Source: CAZKAP01 sp964552195
Lineage (GTDB): Bacteria > Bacteroidota > Bacteroidia > Flavobacteriales > Flavobacteriaceae
Length of the DNA: 64,000 bases
Reading direction: 5' to 3'
NCBI GenBank assembly: GCA_964552195.1
Contig: CAZKFM010000008.1
Coordinates: 62,001-126,000, forward strand
Shown here piece by piece: positions 16,370-25,058 of this stretch (positions are counted from its first letter, which is position 1; the number at the start of each line of letters is the position of its first letter). The notes beneath the pieces are model-generated. The model made no database searches. It was not told the DNA's origin and saw only the letters and a program-made list of their open reading frames with translations. A program made the position numbers and the translations under genes.

Positions 16370-16456
16370 AGACCCCGAACAGTTTAGTATAGGAAGGTAC
16401 GAAGAATAAAAGGATGAGGAAGGGCTGGCATGGAAGTATCCCTGGCCGAAGATGGA

Positions 16457-18595
16457 TTAGCCCCGACCCACCATCACACTGCGTTGGATGCCCAGGCGCT
16501 TCATTCTCGCGTACAGGGTTTTGTCGTTCATTTCGAGGATTTCTGCAGCACCTCCGGGTCCGCTTACCTTGCCGCCTGTATGCTCCAGTACTTTAATCAA
16601 GTATTGCCGCTGGGCCTCTTCGAAAGAAACGAAACTCCGTTCGTCCGAAACGGGACCATCGGACTTGGGTAGCCAGGGACCTGGTTTTAAGACGGGACCC
16701 TGAGAAACGATTACGGCCCGTTCGATCAGGTTTTCCAGTTCTCTAATATTTCCGGGAAACCCATAGCTCCGCAGGGAATCCAGGGTTTTGGGATGAAGAC
16801 GGCGAAAGTCCTTGCCGATTTTCTTGGCGTATTTTTCCAAAAAGAATTCGGCCAGAAGAGGGATGTCCTCGCGACGTTCGCGTAAAGGGATATTGTGAAT
16901 GGGAAAAACATTGAGCCGGTAGAAAAGATCCTCCCGGAATTCTCCTTTGCGGACCATCTTATCCAGGTCACGGTTGGTCGCAGCGACTATGCGGGTGTCT
17001 ACTTGTATGGTACGTGTCCCTCCGACTTCATCGAACTCTCCATCCTGCAAAGCCCTGAGGAGTTTAGGTTGTAATTCCAAGGGCAGTTCTCCGATCTCAT
17101 CCAGGAAAAGGGTGCCCTGATCGGCCAGAGTAAATTTGCCCACTTTGTGTTCTGTGGACCCTGTGAATGCTCCCTTTCGGTGCCCGAAGAGCTCGCTCTC
17201 GATAAGGTCTTTGGGCAGGGTGGCACAATTCACTTTGATGAGCGGCTTATCCCGTCGTCGGCTGTTCTCGTGTACAGCGCGCGCCAGGAGTTCCTTGCCC
17301 GTTCCGGATTCACCGGTAATCAAAACCGTACTATCTGTGGGCGCTACCTGTTCTACCTGGTCCAGTACGCGGGCATAAGTTTCACTGATGCAAACGATAT
17401 GATCAAACCGCGACCGCGATCGGGCTTCTTCCCTCAGGTATTGATTTTCGTTTTCCAGCTCGTCCTTCATATCCGAGATTTCTCCCAGAGCCTGTCGAAG
17501 TCGTTGTTCCTGTTTTCTGAGTTCGGTGATATCCTGGCTGATAATTCCAAGCAAGTGCTCCCCCTGATAATCAACCCTGAGGAAGGTATTGCTAAAGGCA
17601 TAGTCCCGGTCAAAAATTCGGATTTCGCTGTAATGGTGCTGAACGGAATTATCCCGGGTCGATTCCCAGGCATGACGATATCCCGACTGATCGAGTCCCG
17701 GAATCAATCGGAACAGGTTTTTTCCCACCAGTTCACTATTGGATAGTTTTAGCAGCTCGAGGGCAGCCCGATTGGCATAACGGACGGTAAAATCCTGGCT
17801 TACAAAGCAGATGATGTCCCGGGTATTGCGGATCACCTGTTCGAAACTGATCAGATGCTGCTCCCTGCGCATGCTTTCGGTTACGTCCTGATAAGAGCCG
17901 ATCACCTTTACTATGCGTTTCCCCTTGTAGATCGGATGGGCAATGCAGCGGACAAAGAACCCCGGGCGCCTGGAAAGCTCCAGGGTCAGGTCGTAGGGCG
18001 TGCCTTTTCGCAACAGGCTGCTGAAGGCTGTCTTAAGTTGTTCCGGCTCCCTGAACTGTTCGATGATTTTCCCGGGGAGGAAGGTCTCTTTGACCCAGGT
18101 GCCGAAGATTTGCAGGCATTGCTCGGAAACCGTCAGACTACTGTCGTTCAGGTTGAGTTTCCAGCCTCCCACTCCGGTGATTTCTTCGGTGGATTCCAGC
18201 ATGAACCTCGTATAACTGGATTTGGAGATGTCGTTGAGCAGGGCAGCGATGTATTCCTCCTGAGCCCGTTTCACGAACATGGCGTACACCTCGACTTCAT
18301 AGAAGTTCCCCTTACGATCCTTGTGGACCTCGGTAAAGGAAAGTGATCCCTGCTCTTTAACCGTATTCCAATGCCGTTCCCATGAGTCTTCTGTGGCTGT
18401 GGTGTTGAGGTCAAATACCTTGAGTTTATGGAAGTGATTTTTGGTGTATCCCAGTTTATCCAGGAATTTCCGGTTTCCATATAGCAGCGTTCCCGATCTA
18501 TCGAGAAAGATGAGCTCATAGGGCATGGACTCCAGTATCTGAGTGCCCATATCGGCGGAGGAAAACGGAAACAGTGGATCTTTATGGGATGGCAT
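16457..18595 (-). CDS. Triple-PAS sigma54-dependent transcriptional activator
   Basis: 712 residues from the ATG at 18595. Three PAS domains fill the N-terminal ~350 residues, then a coiled coil (EISDMKDELENENQYLREEA). The AAA+ domain has Walker A GESGTGKE, Walker B GTLFLDEIGELP, and the sigma54-contact loop written GAFTGS where most family members have GAFTGA. A Fis-type helix-turn-helix closes the protein (NDKTLYARMKRLGIQ). It should sense a small molecule or redox state via PAS and open sigma54 promoters. A start at 18631 is disfavoured because the -7 box TACTTTTG lies inside it. Targets are unknown; the pirin/YceI genes lie divergently beside it. Confidence 0.92.
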   Translation of the reverse strand: MPSHKDPLFPFSSADMGTQILESMPYELIFLDRSGTLLYGNRKFLDKLGYTKNHFHKLKVFDLNTTATEDSWERHWNTVKEQGSLSFTEVHKDRKGNFYEVEVYAMFVKRAQEEYIAALLNDISKSSYTRFMLESTEEITGVGGWKLNLNDSSLTVSEQCLQIFGTWVKETFLPGKIIEQFREPEQLKTAFSSLLRKGTPYDLTLELSRRPGFFVRCIAHPIYKGKRIVKVIGSYQDVTESMRREQHLISFEQVIRNTRDIICFVSQDFTVRYANRAALELLKLSNSELVGKNLFRLIPGLDQSGYRHAWESTRDNSVQHHYSEIRIFDRDYAFSNTFLRVDYQGEHLLGIISQDITELRKQEQRLRQALGEISDMKDELENENQYLREEARSRSRFDHIVCISETYARVLDQVEQVAPTDSTVLITGESGTGKELLARAVHENSRRRDKPLIKVNCATLPKDLIESELFGHRKGAFTGSTEHKVGKFTLADQGTLFLDEIGELPLELQPKLLRALQDGEFDEVGGTRTIQVDTRIVAATNRDLDKMVRKGEFREDLFYRLNVFPIHNIPLRERREDIPLLAEFFLEKYAKKIGKDFRRLHPKTLDSLRSYGFPGNIRELENLIERAVIVSQGPVLKPGPWLPKSDGPVSDERSFVSFEEAQRQYLIKVLEHTGGKVSGPGGAAEILEMNDKTLYARMKRLGIQRSVMVGRG

Positions 18596-18616
18596 CAGAG
18601 TGGTTTTCGATTCCCA

Positions 18617-18625
18617 GCAAAAGTA
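18617..18625 (-). promoter_or_regulatory. -7 box TACTTTTGC before the PAS-sigma54 regulator
   Basis: Minus-strand TACTTTTGC fits the Bacteroidota housekeeping -7 consensus TAnnTTTG. It lies 21 bp before the ATG at 18595 and so decides the start codon. A TTTTC about 24 bp upstream may serve as the -33 element. Confidence 0.55.
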
Positions 18626-18770
18626 GTCCACAAATTCTGATATATGAGAAAATTCTGAATATTTAGATGATTCAGGAAATAGATACAGAGATTAAATACT
18701 TGTTTGTCAGATAATTATGGTTTTGGCACTCCTTTGGCCTATAGGTGTGTAAATAAAGAAGAGTATAATC

Positions 18771-19490
18771 ATGAAAACGGTTTATCACCCATCGGACAGC
18801 AGGGGTCACGCCAATCACGGCTGGCTCAATTCTTACCATACCTTCAGTTTTGCCGGGTATTACCATCCGGAGCGCATGAACTTTGGAGTACTACGTGTAC
18901 TTAACGATGATACGGTTGCCGGAGGACAGGGTTTCGGAACCCACCCGCACGACAACATGGAAATCGTCTCCATACCTCTGGAGGGCGACCTGGAGCACAA
19001 GGACAGCATGGGAACTCAGGCCGTGATCAAACAGGGAGATATACAGGTAATGAGCGCAGGTACGGGAATCCGTCATAGTGAATACAACGCCAATGCGGAT
19101 CGGGAAGTCAAGTTTCTGCAGATTTGGATATTCCCCAACAAAAGGAATGTGGAGCCTCGTTACGACCAATTGACCCTTAACCTTGGGGACCGCAGAAACA
19201 AACTCCAGCAGGTACTTTCACCCAATGCCGACGATGATGGAGTATGGATTCATCAGAATGCGTGGTTTCACATGGCTCGTATGGATCAGGGAACCCAATT
19301 GCAATACCAGCTGAGGGATCCGGAAAATAATGGAGTCTATGCCTTTGTGCTGGAGGGAGACCTCGGTCTTGCTGGTCATGAATTGCACCGCAGGGATGGG
19401 CTCGGTATACTGGAGGCCTCCTCTTTTGAACTGCAGGCCCGAACTGAGGCTGAAGTGCTACTCATGGAAGTTCCTCTGCAATTGCCTTAA
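18771..19490 (+). CDS. Pirin family protein (YhhW-like)
   Basis: 239 residues, the normal pirin length. The N-terminal cupin has the pirin signature GWLNSYHTFSFAGYYHPERM and the metal ligands in FGTHPHDNMEIVS and GIRHSEYNAN. The second cupin (residues ~125-235) is the less conserved half. Related YhhW/YhaK proteins oxidise quercetin-like flavonoids or sense redox; the biological substrate is unknown. It lies divergent to the PAS-sigma54 regulator and 43 bp before yceI, which suggests a small oxidative-stress group. Assignment to the family is secure; function is not. Confidence 0.93.
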   Translation: MKTVYHPSDSRGHANHGWLNSYHTFSFAGYYHPERMNFGVLRVLNDDTVAGGQGFGTHPHDNMEIVSIPLEGDLEHKDSMGTQAVIKQGDIQVMSAGTGIRHSEYNANADREVKFLQIWIFPNKRNVEPRYDQLTLNLGDRRNKLQQVLSPNADDDGVWIHQNAWFHMARMDQGTQLQYQLRDPENNGVYAFVLEGDLGLAGHELHRRDGLGILEASSFELQARTEAEVLLMEVPLQLP

Positions 19491-19533
19491 AATCAAATTA
19501 TTCATTAATAAAAACAATTAAATCTTTTACGAT

Positions 19534-20061
19534 ATGGAAAATGCAACTCAAACGGCTACCTGGAATCTCGATGCGACACACTCAGTCATAGGGTTTAAGG
19601 TTAAGCACATGATGATTTCTACGGTTAGCGGGAATTTCAGGGAGTTCAGTGCTGGGGCGCAAGCCCAAAGTGACGACTTTACGAATGCCGAATTCTCTTT
19701 CACTGCCCGCGTCGATAGTATTGACACCCGAAATACGGATCGGGACAATCACCTGAAGTCTGCCGATTTTTTCGATGCGGAGAATCACCCCGAACTCACA
19801 TTCCGTTCCTCTTCTTTCGACGGATCCGTTATGAAGGGAGAGATGACCATCAAGGGAGTAACCCGTGAGATAGAGCTCGATGTGGAATTCAATGGAGTAG
19901 CCACGGATCCTTACGGACAGGTAAAGGCCGGATTTGAAATCAGCGGAAAGATAAACCGTCAGGATTTCGGACTTTCCTGGAGTGCCATAACCGAAGCGGG
20001 TAAGATCGTGGTATCCGACGAAGTCAAATTCACCGCCGATTTGCAGTTCGTCAAGGCTTAG
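19534..20061 (+). CDS. YceI family protein
   Basis: 175 residues. It shows the YceI lipocalin-like signature: TWNLDATHSVIGFKVKHMM at the start, SIDTRNTDRDNHLKSADFF in the middle, and TIKGVTREIELDVEFNG. There is no signal peptide, unlike E. coli YceI, so this is a cytoplasmic member. The family binds isoprenoid chains in a beta barrel; the ligand here is unknown. It follows the pirin gene by 43 bp and ends just before a hairpin terminator. Confidence 0.93.
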   Translation: MENATQTATWNLDATHSVIGFKVKHMMISTVSGNFREFSAGAQAQSDDFTNAEFSFTARVDSIDTRNTDRDNHLKSADFFDAENHPELTFRSSSFDGSVMKGEMTIKGVTREIELDVEFNGVATDPYGQVKAGFEISGKINRQDFGLSWSAITEAGKIVVSDEVKFTADLQFVKA

Positions 20062-20068
20062 GTAAATT

Positions 20069-20101
20069 AGGGCCTGCTTCAGCAGGGGCGGGCCCTTTCC
20101 T
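20069..20101 (+). terminator. Probable terminator after yceI
   Basis: Two nested stems: outer agggcc/ggccct (20069-20074 and 20091-20096) and inner cctgc/gcagg around ttca, followed by a short T-rich tail (tttcctttaa). The tail is weak, so efficiency is uncertain. Confidence 0.5.
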
Positions 20102-20156
20102 TTAATCGCAGAACCTGCCTGGGTTTGGATTTGAATTTGTACTTTGATTGCAGCTG

Positions 20157-20441
20157 ATGAATGTTATAGACAATACAGAAGAAAAGCGCTATGAGGCCAT
20201 GGTGGAAGGCGCAATGATCCGGATCGACTATATCAAGACCCGGGATAAGGTGTATCTGACGCATACGGAAGTACCCGCCAGTCTCGAAGGTCAGGGGTAT
20301 GCCTCCAGGCTGGTGAACCGCGTGCTGGTAATGGTGCGTGAGTCCTCACTGGCACTGGTGCCCTTGTGTCCTTTCGTCGCTTCCTACTTCAAGCGTCATC
20401 CCGAATGGGCGGAGCTGTTGGCACCGGGCTACAGTGTCTAG
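20157..20441 (+). CDS. Small GNAT-like N-acetyltransferase (COG2388/YjdJ type)
   Basis: 94 residues from the ATG at 20157. The sequence has the short acetyltransferase pattern of the YjdJ group: acetyl-CoA loop EGQGYASRLVNRVLVMVRE and the tail PLCPFVASYFKRHPEW. Length is normal for this minimal family. A TTG nine bases upstream could also start it. Substrate is unknown. It is followed 39 bp later by the CDGSH protein gene on the same strand. Confidence 0.87.
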   Translation: MNVIDNTEEKRYEAMVEGAMIRIDYIKTRDKVYLTHTEVPASLEGQGYASRLVNRVLVMVRESSLALVPLCPFVASYFKRHPEWAELLAPGYSV

Positions 20442-20480
20442 GATACACCGGTGGATTCCTTATAATTAAATGAATATGCT

Positions 20481-20921
20481 ATGAGTGATACAGTAAAAGA
20501 ATACGAAGCGGACGGTTTATTCGTGATTTGGGAACCAAAAAAGTGCATTCATTCCGAGATTTGTGTGAAGACTCTTCCCGAGGTATATAAACCCGATGAA
20601 AAACCCTGGATTCAGGCAAAGAACGCAGGTAAAGAGGAATTGATCTCCCAGATCGATCGCTGTCCTTCGGGAGCGCTGACCTACCGTCTGAAAGGAGAAC
20701 GGTCGTCCGAATCTAATGCAGAGGTGAAATCTGATTCCGCGGCAATCCGAGCTTTGGAGGTCATAGAGGACGGACCTGCCCGGGTTCCCGGTCCAGTGGA
20801 AGTCGAGTACAAGGGCGAAGCCAAGTTTCATAAAAGGGACGTGTTTATATGCCGCTGCGGAGCTTCCGGTAATAAGCCGTATTGTGATGGCTCTCACAAG
20901 AAAAATGGGTTTTCCGGCTAG
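20481..20921 (+). CDS. (4Fe-4S) mono-cluster / CDGSH iron-sulfur protein
   Basis: 146 residues, two domains. Residues ~10-70 (WEPKKCIHSEICVKTLPEVY, then IDRCPSGAL) are a divergent 4Fe-4S domain of the Fer4_19 type. Residues ~105-146 hold the CDGSH motif CRCGASGNKPYCDGSHKK, which binds a 2Fe-2S cluster through three Cys and one His. This fusion is common in Bacteroidota; it is believed to act in electron transfer or redox sensing. It has no signal peptide. Context (pirin, YceI, PAS regulators) fits a redox-stress group but no operon is proven. Confidence 0.92.
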   Translation: MSDTVKEYEADGLFVIWEPKKCIHSEICVKTLPEVYKPDEKPWIQAKNAGKEELISQIDRCPSGALTYRLKGERSSESNAEVKSDSAAIRALEVIEDGPARVPGPVEVEYKGEAKFHKRDVFICRCGASGNKPYCDGSHKKNGFSG

Positions 20922-21014
20922 ATCTTGTGCTGTTCTCATATTCCCGGATTCCATTTTCATGAAAGATTACCCTTAGCGATGTGAAAAAAAATTCGGACAG
21001 GACCAAATTCTTTT

Positions 21015-21110
21015 TAAATTAGCAGTTGTGAGTTGCGAGAACTCACCTTTCTACGCGAGCACTATGAATTTTCAGGGACTGGAAACAGTTCCTTTTTCAT
21101 GTGAAATTCC
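21015..21110 (+). promoter_or_regulatory. Promoter and structured leader of the multi-PAS kinase gene
   Basis: TAAATTAG (21015-21022) is one base off the -7 box. It is followed by a perfect 7-bp hairpin gtgagtt/aactcac (21028-21046) and a second imperfect hairpin ggactg/cagttcc with a TTTTT tail (about 21077-21097), just before the start codon at 21111. The second looks like a small intrinsic terminator, so the leader could act as an attenuator. Pairings are visible; regulation is inferred. Confidence 0.35.
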
Positions 21111-23918
21111 ATGGTGCACATCAACACAAACACTACTAAGTCTGACAGTTATTCTACATCCGAGATCGGACCACGGGAAGAAGAACTGCTTAGCTGTTCC
21201 CTAACTCTAAACCGGGAGGGAAAAATTGTTCGCTGGATCGAAGGAACGCTGCCCCATCTGCTGGAGAGTTGCTACGTAGGTCCCGGCGTTCTGCCCTGTA
21301 TTTACAAGATTTTTGCCCCAAAGCTCAGGGAGGAGATTCAGGAATACCTGAGTACTGCCCATCGAAAGAGCAGAGCGCTTCAGTTTGCCGGGACGGCGGT
21401 AAGGTTGCTTTCGGATATTCGGATATACAGTGTAACCCTTAGGCCGTTTTTTACTGATAAGGGAGAGCACTTCATTTGTACACTCTATCCTTCCATAATC
21501 GAAGAATTGGAGAAAAATTGCTGGTCGCTTTCGGCATCCGGGCAAGTACCAGTGGGTGGTGAATACTGCTCGGTCGAACATGCGCCAAAGGAGTCGGATT
21601 GCGATCATTGTACCCTGGATTGTGAACACAAGGCAGGAAATTCCATCAGGCAGGATACGGCGGACCTGCTGTACGACCTGAATCACCTGTACGATCAGAG
21701 CATGACCGAATTAAAGGAATCCAATAGCTTCTTAAGGCAGCTGCAGCACCATTCCCAGGTCACCAGCCTGGTTTTCGATCATAAGCTCAGACTAAAGAAG
21801 TTTGTGCCTCAGATAGGTAATCAGGCCGGGACCAGTATTTATGACCTGGAAAATAACTTCCGGCAAGTTCTTCACGTCTTTGATTCTGTAGTAGTGAATC
21901 AGCTCTACAAAGCTGCCCGTAAGGTGAAGGTGGATAAGCGTTCACGCGGACATTTAGTAGAGGACAAACTGGGGAATCAGATTCTGGTACGTCTTTTTCC
22001 GTTCGGAAAAACCAGGCAGACGGCTACAGAGCTGCTGCTTACCCTGACCGGTATTAACGCCATCGAAGAAGGACAGCGGGTGGAGACCCCTTCCTTGACG
22101 GGCTCGGGTTTGCTTTTCGAATCCACTCCGGATGTCTACCTCCTTTTCGACTCACGAGGGTATATACGCAACTGCAACCGCAGGGCTTTTGAGGTGTTGG
22201 GTTATCGTTCCCGTAAGGATGTCATCGGACGGCATCTGGGGGATTTCAGTGCCCCGAATAACTCCTATAAGGTAGAAGAGAAACTCAAGCAGCTCCGGAG
22301 CGGATTGTCGGTGGTCGGCCTGCACAAAATAGTTCTGGGTAAGGGCAATCGTCAAATACCCGTCGAGGTCCATGCGAATCCGGTCATTGATGAGAAGGGA
22401 AAAATCATTTCTTACATGGCAGTTTGGAGGGATATGCGGGAGTTGAGGCGTTCCGAAACCATGGTGAGTACTCTTTTGTCGAGCTTCCCAAACAGCACGG
22501 ATGATTTTTGGGACTGGGATATGGTCAAAGGCAGATATACCTCCTGCCACACTATACAGGACTGGTTTGGCTTCAGTCCGGAAGAAGTTCCAGATAGCGC
22601 CCTGGGTTGGTACAGCCTGGCCGATTCCGATGATGTCAGACGCTATAAGGAGGCGCTCAGGGCGCACATACGATCCAGAGGAAAGCGGCCCTTTTCTTTG
22701 GAGATGCGATTCCGGAATAAAAACGGAAGTACCGTATATGTGTTCTTCCGGGGAAGGGTAGTGGACTGGTCGCCCAAAGGAAGGCCGCTGAGGATGATGG
22801 GCACACAAGTGGACATTTCCCACTTGAACCAGGTGCCCGAACTCGAGCAGAAACTCTACGAGAAGAATCGCGCGTTCGACGAGATTATGGAGAGTACGCT
22901 GTCCGGTTACTGGGACTGGAATTTCGAGACGGGAGTGGAGTACATGAGTTCCACCTTCAAGCGTATGTTTGGCTACAATGAAGAGGAAATGCCCGACCGG
23001 CCCGAGTCCTGGCAGCGCATTATTCATCCCGAAGACCTGAAGACCCTTTGGAAGAATTTCGAACTGCATGCTCAGAGCAGGGGCAGTATACCCTTTGAGA
23101 ATGAACTCAGGTTTTACCACAAGAATGGACATATTGTGTGGGTCTGGTGTCGTGGCAAGGTGGTGGAATGGAATAAGGAGGGGAATCCCATCCGTATGAT
23201 TGGCAGTCACACCGATATCACGCGACTGAAAAATCTGGACCAGACCAATAAAGAACTGGAACGCTTCGCGTATATCGCCAGTCATGATTTGCAGGAGCCT
23301 CTGCGCACCATCAGCGATTTTAGTCACCTTCTCCGGGACGAATACGGAGGCCGACTCAATGAGGAGGCCCTGATGTATATCGATTTCATTAGTAAATCCG
23401 CCGAGCAAATGAGTACGCTGGTCCGGGATATCCTGACCTATTCCAGGTCGACCGGTCAGACGACCAAAGAGCGCGTCGATCTGAATGAAATCTGCAAGCG
23501 TACCCTGATGAACCAGTTCTCTGTAATCAACGAGAAGCAGGCGGAAATCGAATCGGATGCCCTTCCGGTAGTCTTCGGTAATGAGACGGAACTCTTCTCT
23601 CTGTTCATGAACATGATCGGAAATGCGCTTAAGTTCAACCAGCCTGGCCGGCCTCCCCGCATCCGGATTTCGGCCACCACCACGCCTACTCACTGGAAAA
23701 TCAGCTTCAGGGATCAGGGTATTGGCATAGCCGATGAGGATCAGGAGCGTATTTTCGAGATCTTTCAGCGGCTGCACAATCGGGAAGACTACGAAGGCAA
23801 TGGGATTGGCCTGGCGCATTGTCTGAGGATTGCCCAGAACCACGGAGGAACCATCGAGGTGCAATCCGAGAAAAATAAAGGGAGCGAATTTGTCGTTTCC
23901 ATAAGTAAGTCTGAATAA
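21111..23918 (+). CDS. Multi-PAS sensor histidine kinase
   Basis: 935 residues, no membrane spans, so a cytoplasmic kinase. The N-terminal ~330 residues contain a Cys cluster (Cys153, 164, 167, 171) before a coiled coil. PAS domains follow at about 340-445, 455-575 and 585-700; the last two are PAS_3-type (NGSTVYVFFRGRVVDW and NGHIVWVWCRGKVVEW). The dimerisation/phosphoacceptor helix holds His in FAYIASHDLQEPLRTISDF. The ATPase domain has N-box FMNMIGNALKFN and G-boxes DQGIGIA and GNGIGLA. It most resembles phytochrome-like or cyanobacterial-type kinases that pair with single-domain regulators. The response regulator gene starts 10 bp downstream, its probable partner. Confidence 0.93.
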   Translation: MVHINTNTTKSDSYSTSEIGPREEELLSCSLTLNREGKIVRWIEGTLPHLLESCYVGPGVLPCIYKIFAPKLREEIQEYLSTAHRKSRALQFAGTAVRLLSDIRIYSVTLRPFFTDKGEHFICTLYPSIIEELEKNCWSLSASGQVPVGGEYCSVEHAPKESDCDHCTLDCEHKAGNSIRQDTADLLYDLNHLYDQSMTELKESNSFLRQLQHHSQVTSLVFDHKLRLKKFVPQIGNQAGTSIYDLENNFRQVLHVFDSVVVNQLYKAARKVKVDKRSRGHLVEDKLGNQILVRLFPFGKTRQTATELLLTLTGINAIEEGQRVETPSLTGSGLLFESTPDVYLLFDSRGYIRNCNRRAFEVLGYRSRKDVIGRHLGDFSAPNNSYKVEEKLKQLRSGLSVVGLHKIVLGKGNRQIPVEVHANPVIDEKGKIISYMAVWRDMRELRRSETMVSTLLSSFPNSTDDFWDWDMVKGRYTSCHTIQDWFGFSPEEVPDSALGWYSLADSDDVRRYKEALRAHIRSRGKRPFSLEMRFRNKNGSTVYVFFRGRVVDWSPKGRPLRMMGTQVDISHLNQVPELEQKLYEKNRAFDEIMESTLSGYWDWNFETGVEYMSSTFKRMFGYNEEEMPDRPESWQRIIHPEDLKTLWKNFELHAQSRGSIPFENELRFYHKNGHIVWVWCRGKVVEWNKEGNPIRMIGSHTDITRLKNLDQTNKELERFAYIASHDLQEPLRTISDFSHLLRDEYGGRLNEEALMYIDFISKSAEQMSTLVRDILTYSRSTGQTTKERVDLNEICKRTLMNQFSVINEKQAEIESDALPVVFGNETELFSLFMNMIGNALKFNQPGRPPRIRISATTTPTHWKISFRDQGIGIADEDQERIFEIFQRLHNREDYEGNGIGLAHCLRIAQNHGGTIEVQSEKNKGSEFVVSISKSE

Positions 23919-23928
23919 ACACCTGGAT

Positions 23929-24360
23929 TTGGAAAAGCTGAGGATTCTTTTGCTGGATGATGTTAAGCCTACCAATTACATACATAAGAAGTATCTCGAA
24001 CATACCCTGGAGCATGTTGGAGTCACGTATTTTCAGAAGGGCATAGATGCTTTGGAGTACCTGGAAAGTGTCGATCCTGCCAAATATCCGCATTGGGTAT
24101 TCGTGGATATCAACATGCCCAGCATGAATTGCTGGACGTTTTTCGAAAACTGGATTGAACGCTCCCTTCCCATACCCGAGAGAACCCGTATTTATATACT
24201 GACTACATCCATTACACCCGGAGATCAGATACGCAGGCAGAACTACGAGTTCATACGTGACATACTGTACAAACCCCTGAACCCCGATATTATAGAGAAA
24301 GTGTATCGAGAGTATCAGGCAGAAACCGGTTTTCGTAAACTTAACCCCAGCATTCGCTGA
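23929..24360 (+). CDS. Single-domain response regulator (receiver only)
   Basis: 143 residues starting at TTG; no better ATG is available. Acidic pocket D10/D11, phosphoacceptor Asp60 in WVFVDINMPSM, conserved Thr in ILTTS and Lys in LYKPL define a receiver domain with no output domain. It would act by protein contact, as in the Bacteroidota regulators paired with PAS kinases. The 10-bp spacing to the kinase gene marks an operon. Confidence 0.9.
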   Translation: MEKLRILLLDDVKPTNYIHKKYLEHTLEHVGVTYFQKGIDALEYLESVDPAKYPHWVFVDINMPSMNCWTFFENWIERSLPIPERTRIYILTTSITPGDQIRRQNYEFIRDILYKPLNPDIIEKVYREYQAETGFRKLNPSIR

Positions 24361-24427
24361 TATACGGCCCTTTTCGTCCCCACAAGCAGTAGCCGGAATT
24401 AAACGTGCAATAGAAGTTTTTTTACCG

Positions 24428-24435
24428 TAATTTTG
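24428..24435 (+). promoter_or_regulatory. -7 box TAATTTTG before the PTPS/QueD gene
   Basis: Exact TAnnTTTG match ending 8 bp before the ATG at 24444, so the mRNA should be leaderless or nearly so. Confidence 0.55.
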
Positions 24436-24443
24436 CCCGAATT

Positions 24444-24851
24444 ATGAAGGTGATCGTCTGTAGGAAAGCCCATTTCAATGCTGCCCATCGTCTTCACAAT
24501 CCGGCCTGGTCGGATGAGAAGAACCGGGAGGTTTTCGGAAAATGCAACAGCCCGAATTACCACGGGCATAATTTCGACCTGGAGGTGCGTATACGTGGTG
24601 ATGTCAATCCGGAAACAGGGTTCGTCATCGATATGCTCGAACTGGGACAGATCGTTAAAGACGAGGTCGAGGAGCGATTCGACCATAAAAACCTAAATCT
24701 GGATTGCCCCGAGTTTGAAGGCAAATTGGCCTCGGCGGAGAATCTGGCCGAAATCATTTACGGGATCATGAAGCAGCGGCTTTCTCAATTCGAGGTCCGC
24801 ATCAGCCTGTACGAGACCGCGAAAAACTCGGTGGAACTGGGAGACTGGTAG
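24444..24851 (+). CDS. queD: 6-pyruvoyltetrahydropterin / 6-carboxytetrahydropterin synthase
   Basis: 135 residues, normal length. Zinc ligands are visible in FNAAHRL and NYHGHNF; the catalytic Cys is in FGKCNSPNYHGHN, and the Asp/His pair in RFDHKNLN. SLYETAKNSVELG is the C-terminal signature. The family converts 7,8-dihydroneopterin triphosphate to 6-carboxytetrahydropterin for queuosine/deazaguanine synthesis (QueD) or to 6-pyruvoyltetrahydropterin (PTPS). QueD is the usual bacterial role, but no other queuosine gene lies nearby, so the exact reaction remains inferred. Confidence 0.88.
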   Translation: MKVIVCRKAHFNAAHRLHNPAWSDEKNREVFGKCNSPNYHGHNFDLEVRIRGDVNPETGFVIDMLELGQIVKDEVEERFDHKNLNLDCPEFEGKLASAENLAEIIYGIMKQRLSQFEVRISLYETAKNSVELGDW

Positions 24852-24872
24852 TCCAATCGCCGGGAATATAAT

Positions 24873-24947
24873 GGAGTATTAGCTCAGTTGGTTTAGAGCA
24901 CTGTCTTGACAGGGCAGGGGTCACTGGTTCGAACCCAGTATACTCCA
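24873..24947 (+). tRNA. tRNA-Val (anticodon GAC)
   Basis: 75-nt cloverleaf: acceptor stem ggagtat/atactcc, D stem gctc/gagc, anticodon stem ctgtc/ggcag with loop ttgacag (anticodon GAC), T stem actgg/ccagt with loop ttcgaac. The discriminator is A; CCA is not encoded. Confidence 0.93.
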
Positions 24948-24957
24948 CATCAAGCAG

Positions 24958-24989
24958 AAAAACCGCATCGGAAACGATGCGGTTTTTGC
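24958..24989 (+). terminator. Intrinsic terminator after tRNA-Val
   Basis: Perfect 10-bp stem aaccgcatcg/cgatgcggtt with a GAAA tetraloop (24961-24984), followed by a T-run. Confidence 0.85.
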
Positions 24990-25058
24990 GTTTATGAAGA
25001 TCCGAAGCCTGCTTCGGAATCTGGAGAAACGCAAAAACCGTACAGCGCGTTTAGCGCT

